Shown in pieces: positions 4,913 to 6,012 of a DNA stretch of 6,012 nucleotides. Below the pieces are notes generated by a model. It saw only the letters and a list, made by a program, of their open reading frames with translations, did no database searches and was not told where the DNA came from. A program made the translations under genes and the position numbers. Source of the DNA: a bacterium (lineage in GTDB: Bacteria > UBA9089 > JASEGY01); NCBI GenBank assembly GCA_030019105.1, contig JASEGY010000231.1:1-6012 (forward strand), given 5' to 3'. Positions within the stretch are counted from its first letter, which is position 1; each line of letters begins with the position of its first letter.

Positions 4913-4947
4913 TTAAAAGTAGACGTCTGGGAACGTTAAAAGTAGAC
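4913..4947. repeat. Two direct 12-bp repeats TTAAAAGTAGAC at the IS terminus
   Basis: TTAAAAGTAGAC occurs at 4913-4924 and 4936-4947, 23 bp apart, about two helical turns. Between them lies the 8-bp palindrome AGACGTCT (4921-4928). Repeated boxes at one end of an IS are typical transposase binding sites, as in IS21-like elements. They lie about 80-115 bp beyond the transposase stop codon. Confidence 0.65.
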
Positions 4948-4962
4948 ACAGGGTAGTAGTAG

Positions 4963-4999
4963 TTGTTTCTTTCTTTTTGCTTCTTTTTCTTTCTTTGTT
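4963..4999. repeat. Polypyrimidine mirror repeat, 16-nt arms
   Basis: TTGTTTCTTTCTTTTT (4963-4978) is followed by GCTTC (4979-4983) and then by its exact mirror image TTTTTCTTTCTTTGTT (4984-4999). It is a mirror, not an inverted repeat, and almost pure pyrimidine; such sequences can form intramolecular triplex (H-DNA). It lies 29 bp beyond the stop codon of the minus-strand transposase, within the IS. Confidence 0.7.
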
Positions 5000-5027
5000 A
5001 ATAGTGTGAATATGTTGATAACTCTGG

Positions 5028-6012
5028 TTATCGATATCCATCAAAGTGATATTGCCATATTTTCTGCCCATCCTTTAAGGCCATCAGTTTCTTGCCAGGG
5101 ATGGAGGCAATGGTAATCTTTTTGCCAGGGACCTGCTTTAGTTTATAGGTTTTCCCTTGGTACTTAAAGGTGCCATCATTATAGACAGTCCTTTCAAAAT
5201 GTAAAGAAAAGATAGCATCTAAGTCCGTACCCTCAGGAATGGGACGAAGTTTAGAGCGACCTTCTTCAACAGCCCTATTCCAGCGCTCAAGGGGGATTTC
5301 ACCTGTTTCAGCATGAACCCTCCTGGCATTATAGAAGTGGACAAGATCAGCCAGTATAGACATAGCCTTTCTGACCGTCTTAACTTTATATCTTTCGCAT
5401 TCTACCGGCAATCTACGCTGGAAGTAATCAAAGGATTTTTCAATCTTACCTTTGGATCTGGCGTCATTAGCATATAATACTGTGACCCCAAGACTATTCA
5501 AGGCCCTTTTGAACTGGACCTTACCCTCTTCCTCAGAGATACGCCTTTTATAGTGGATACATTCTGAACCGAGGTTAAACTTAAAGATAGAGTGTTTATC
5601 TACATAATAGGCCAAAGGGATACCAAGGGTTTCGAAGGTCTTTCTGGCAAGGCAGAGGTGCCCCCAGGCGCTCTCAACCTCACGCAAAGAGAAGGCCACA
5701 ATACGCCTTGAATGATCATCCTTGGTCAGGATCAGATCATGATATCTACCAGAACAGGGCAGCCAGACATGATGGGAGGTATCGTGTTGGAATAGAGCAC
5801 CCACAGAGTCCATCTCAAAGCGAATACAGGGCTTCTGTTTCTCCTTGGTGGTCTGCTCATAATAGCCGTTATTTATGGCAAATCTTCGTATGGTATTGCG
5901 ATGGATGTAGGTGTCAAGCTCTTGCTCTACCTTCTCTGAAATAAAGGCAAAATTAAAAATGATAGGAATTTTGATTTTAGGGCAATTCGGAAGAAGTGTC
6001 ACAGAAGTGCCC
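5028..6012 (-). CDS. IS transposase with rve integrase core (ISNCY/IS481-like), N-terminus outside window
   Basis: The minus-strand frame stays open to the window edge, so the GTG at 6002 is probably not the true start and the N-terminal helix-turn-helix part is missing from view. Counted from that GTG, the catalytic triad is D74 (FQHDTSHHVWLP), D135 (YYVDKHSIFKF) and E188 (SKGKIEKSFDYFQRRLP). FYNARRVHAETGEIPLERW (residues 223-241) and a small beta-rich C-terminal domain (FKYQGKTYKLK) follow, as in IS481, IS21 and ISNCY-type transposases. By family knowledge it cuts and joins the IS ends. All three acidic residues and the natural C-terminus are present, so this copy may be active, unlike the IS4 copy on the left. 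The stop codon lies in a GATAAC-tctg-GTTATC hairpin (5017-5032). Confidence 0.88.
   Translation of the reverse strand, partial: GTSVTLLPNCPKIKIPIIFNFAFISEKVEQELDTYIHRNTIRRFAINNGYYEQTTKEKQKPCIRFEMDSVGALFQHDTSHHVWLPCSGRYHDLILTKDDHSRRIVAFSLREVESAWGHLCLARKTFETLGIPLAYYVDKHSIFKFNLGSECIHYKRRISEEEGKVQFKRALNSLGVTVLYANDARSKGKIEKSFDYFQRRLPVECERYKVKTVRKAMSILADLVHFYNARRVHAETGEIPLERWNRAVEEGRSKLRPIPEGTDLDAIFSLHFERTVYNDGTFKYQGKTYKLKQVPGKKITIASIPGKKLMALKDGQKIWQYHFDGYR

Larger units (their letters stand above)
4898..6012 (-). mobile_element. 3' end of an insertion sequence with rve-type transposase (other end outside window)
   Basis: The element holds the minus-strand transposase and a terminal region with repeated TTAAAAGTAGAC boxes. 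The exact tip is not certain: TGTGTTACGTAAC at 4898-4910 offers a TG terminus with a 10-bp palindrome, and the boxes start at 4913. The insertion lies just behind fdhD and leaves it intact. The partner terminus and target duplication are outside the window. Confidence 0.5.

Overview
The window comes from an AT-rich bacterial chromosome. The surviving metabolic genes suggest an anaerobe: the C-terminal end of a DUF362/double [4Fe-4S] ferredoxin protein, and fdhD, which activates molybdenum or tungsten formate dehydrogenases. I cannot assign a taxon from sequence alone. The region looks like accessory DNA scarred by mobile elements. Two different transposase genes, both on the minus strand, flank a set of small plus-strand genes, several of which are truncated or decayed.

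Layout: 1-468 is the 3' end of the DUF362-ferredoxin gene, ending in an 81-nt stretch with no G. 498-1424 (minus) is an IS4-type transposase that has lost its catalytic Glu region; it has a strong extended -10 promoter placed so that the mRNA would be leaderless. 1425-1805 has no intact gene but holds a hairpin, an A/T-only tract and the broken 5' part of an AlkD-like gene. 1806-2402 is the body of that DNA alkylation repair protein. 2407-2979 is a cysteine-rich DUF3795 protein, 4 nt downstream.

2980-3176 is a structured intergenic region. Its main feature is an 86-bp site (3062-3147) with the architecture of an integron attC recombination site. A small membrane protein with a PH-like domain (3177-3662) begins 29 nt after it, as a gene cassette would. 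3732-3854 is a tight cluster of four GC-rich hairpins with a repeated GTTTC(A/T)GGCC tail, probably a palindromic or IS200/IS605-type remnant. It abuts the C-terminal half of a RelE/ParE-type toxin (3861-4040) that has no N-terminus.

4085-4879 is an intact fdhD with an unusual cysteine pattern. From about 4898 to the window edge lies the 3' end of a second insertion sequence, with an rve-type DDE transposase (5028-6012, minus, incomplete), a pair of 12-bp direct repeats at its terminus and a polypyrimidine mirror repeat.

The genes do not form an evident pathway. The best lead is the attC-like site with its cassette-like gene, which suggests a lone or clustered attC array without an integrase in view. 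The second lead is the set of structured repeats that appear to have broken neighbouring genes. I found no CRISPR array, rRNA or tRNA, and no convincing undescribed multigene system.
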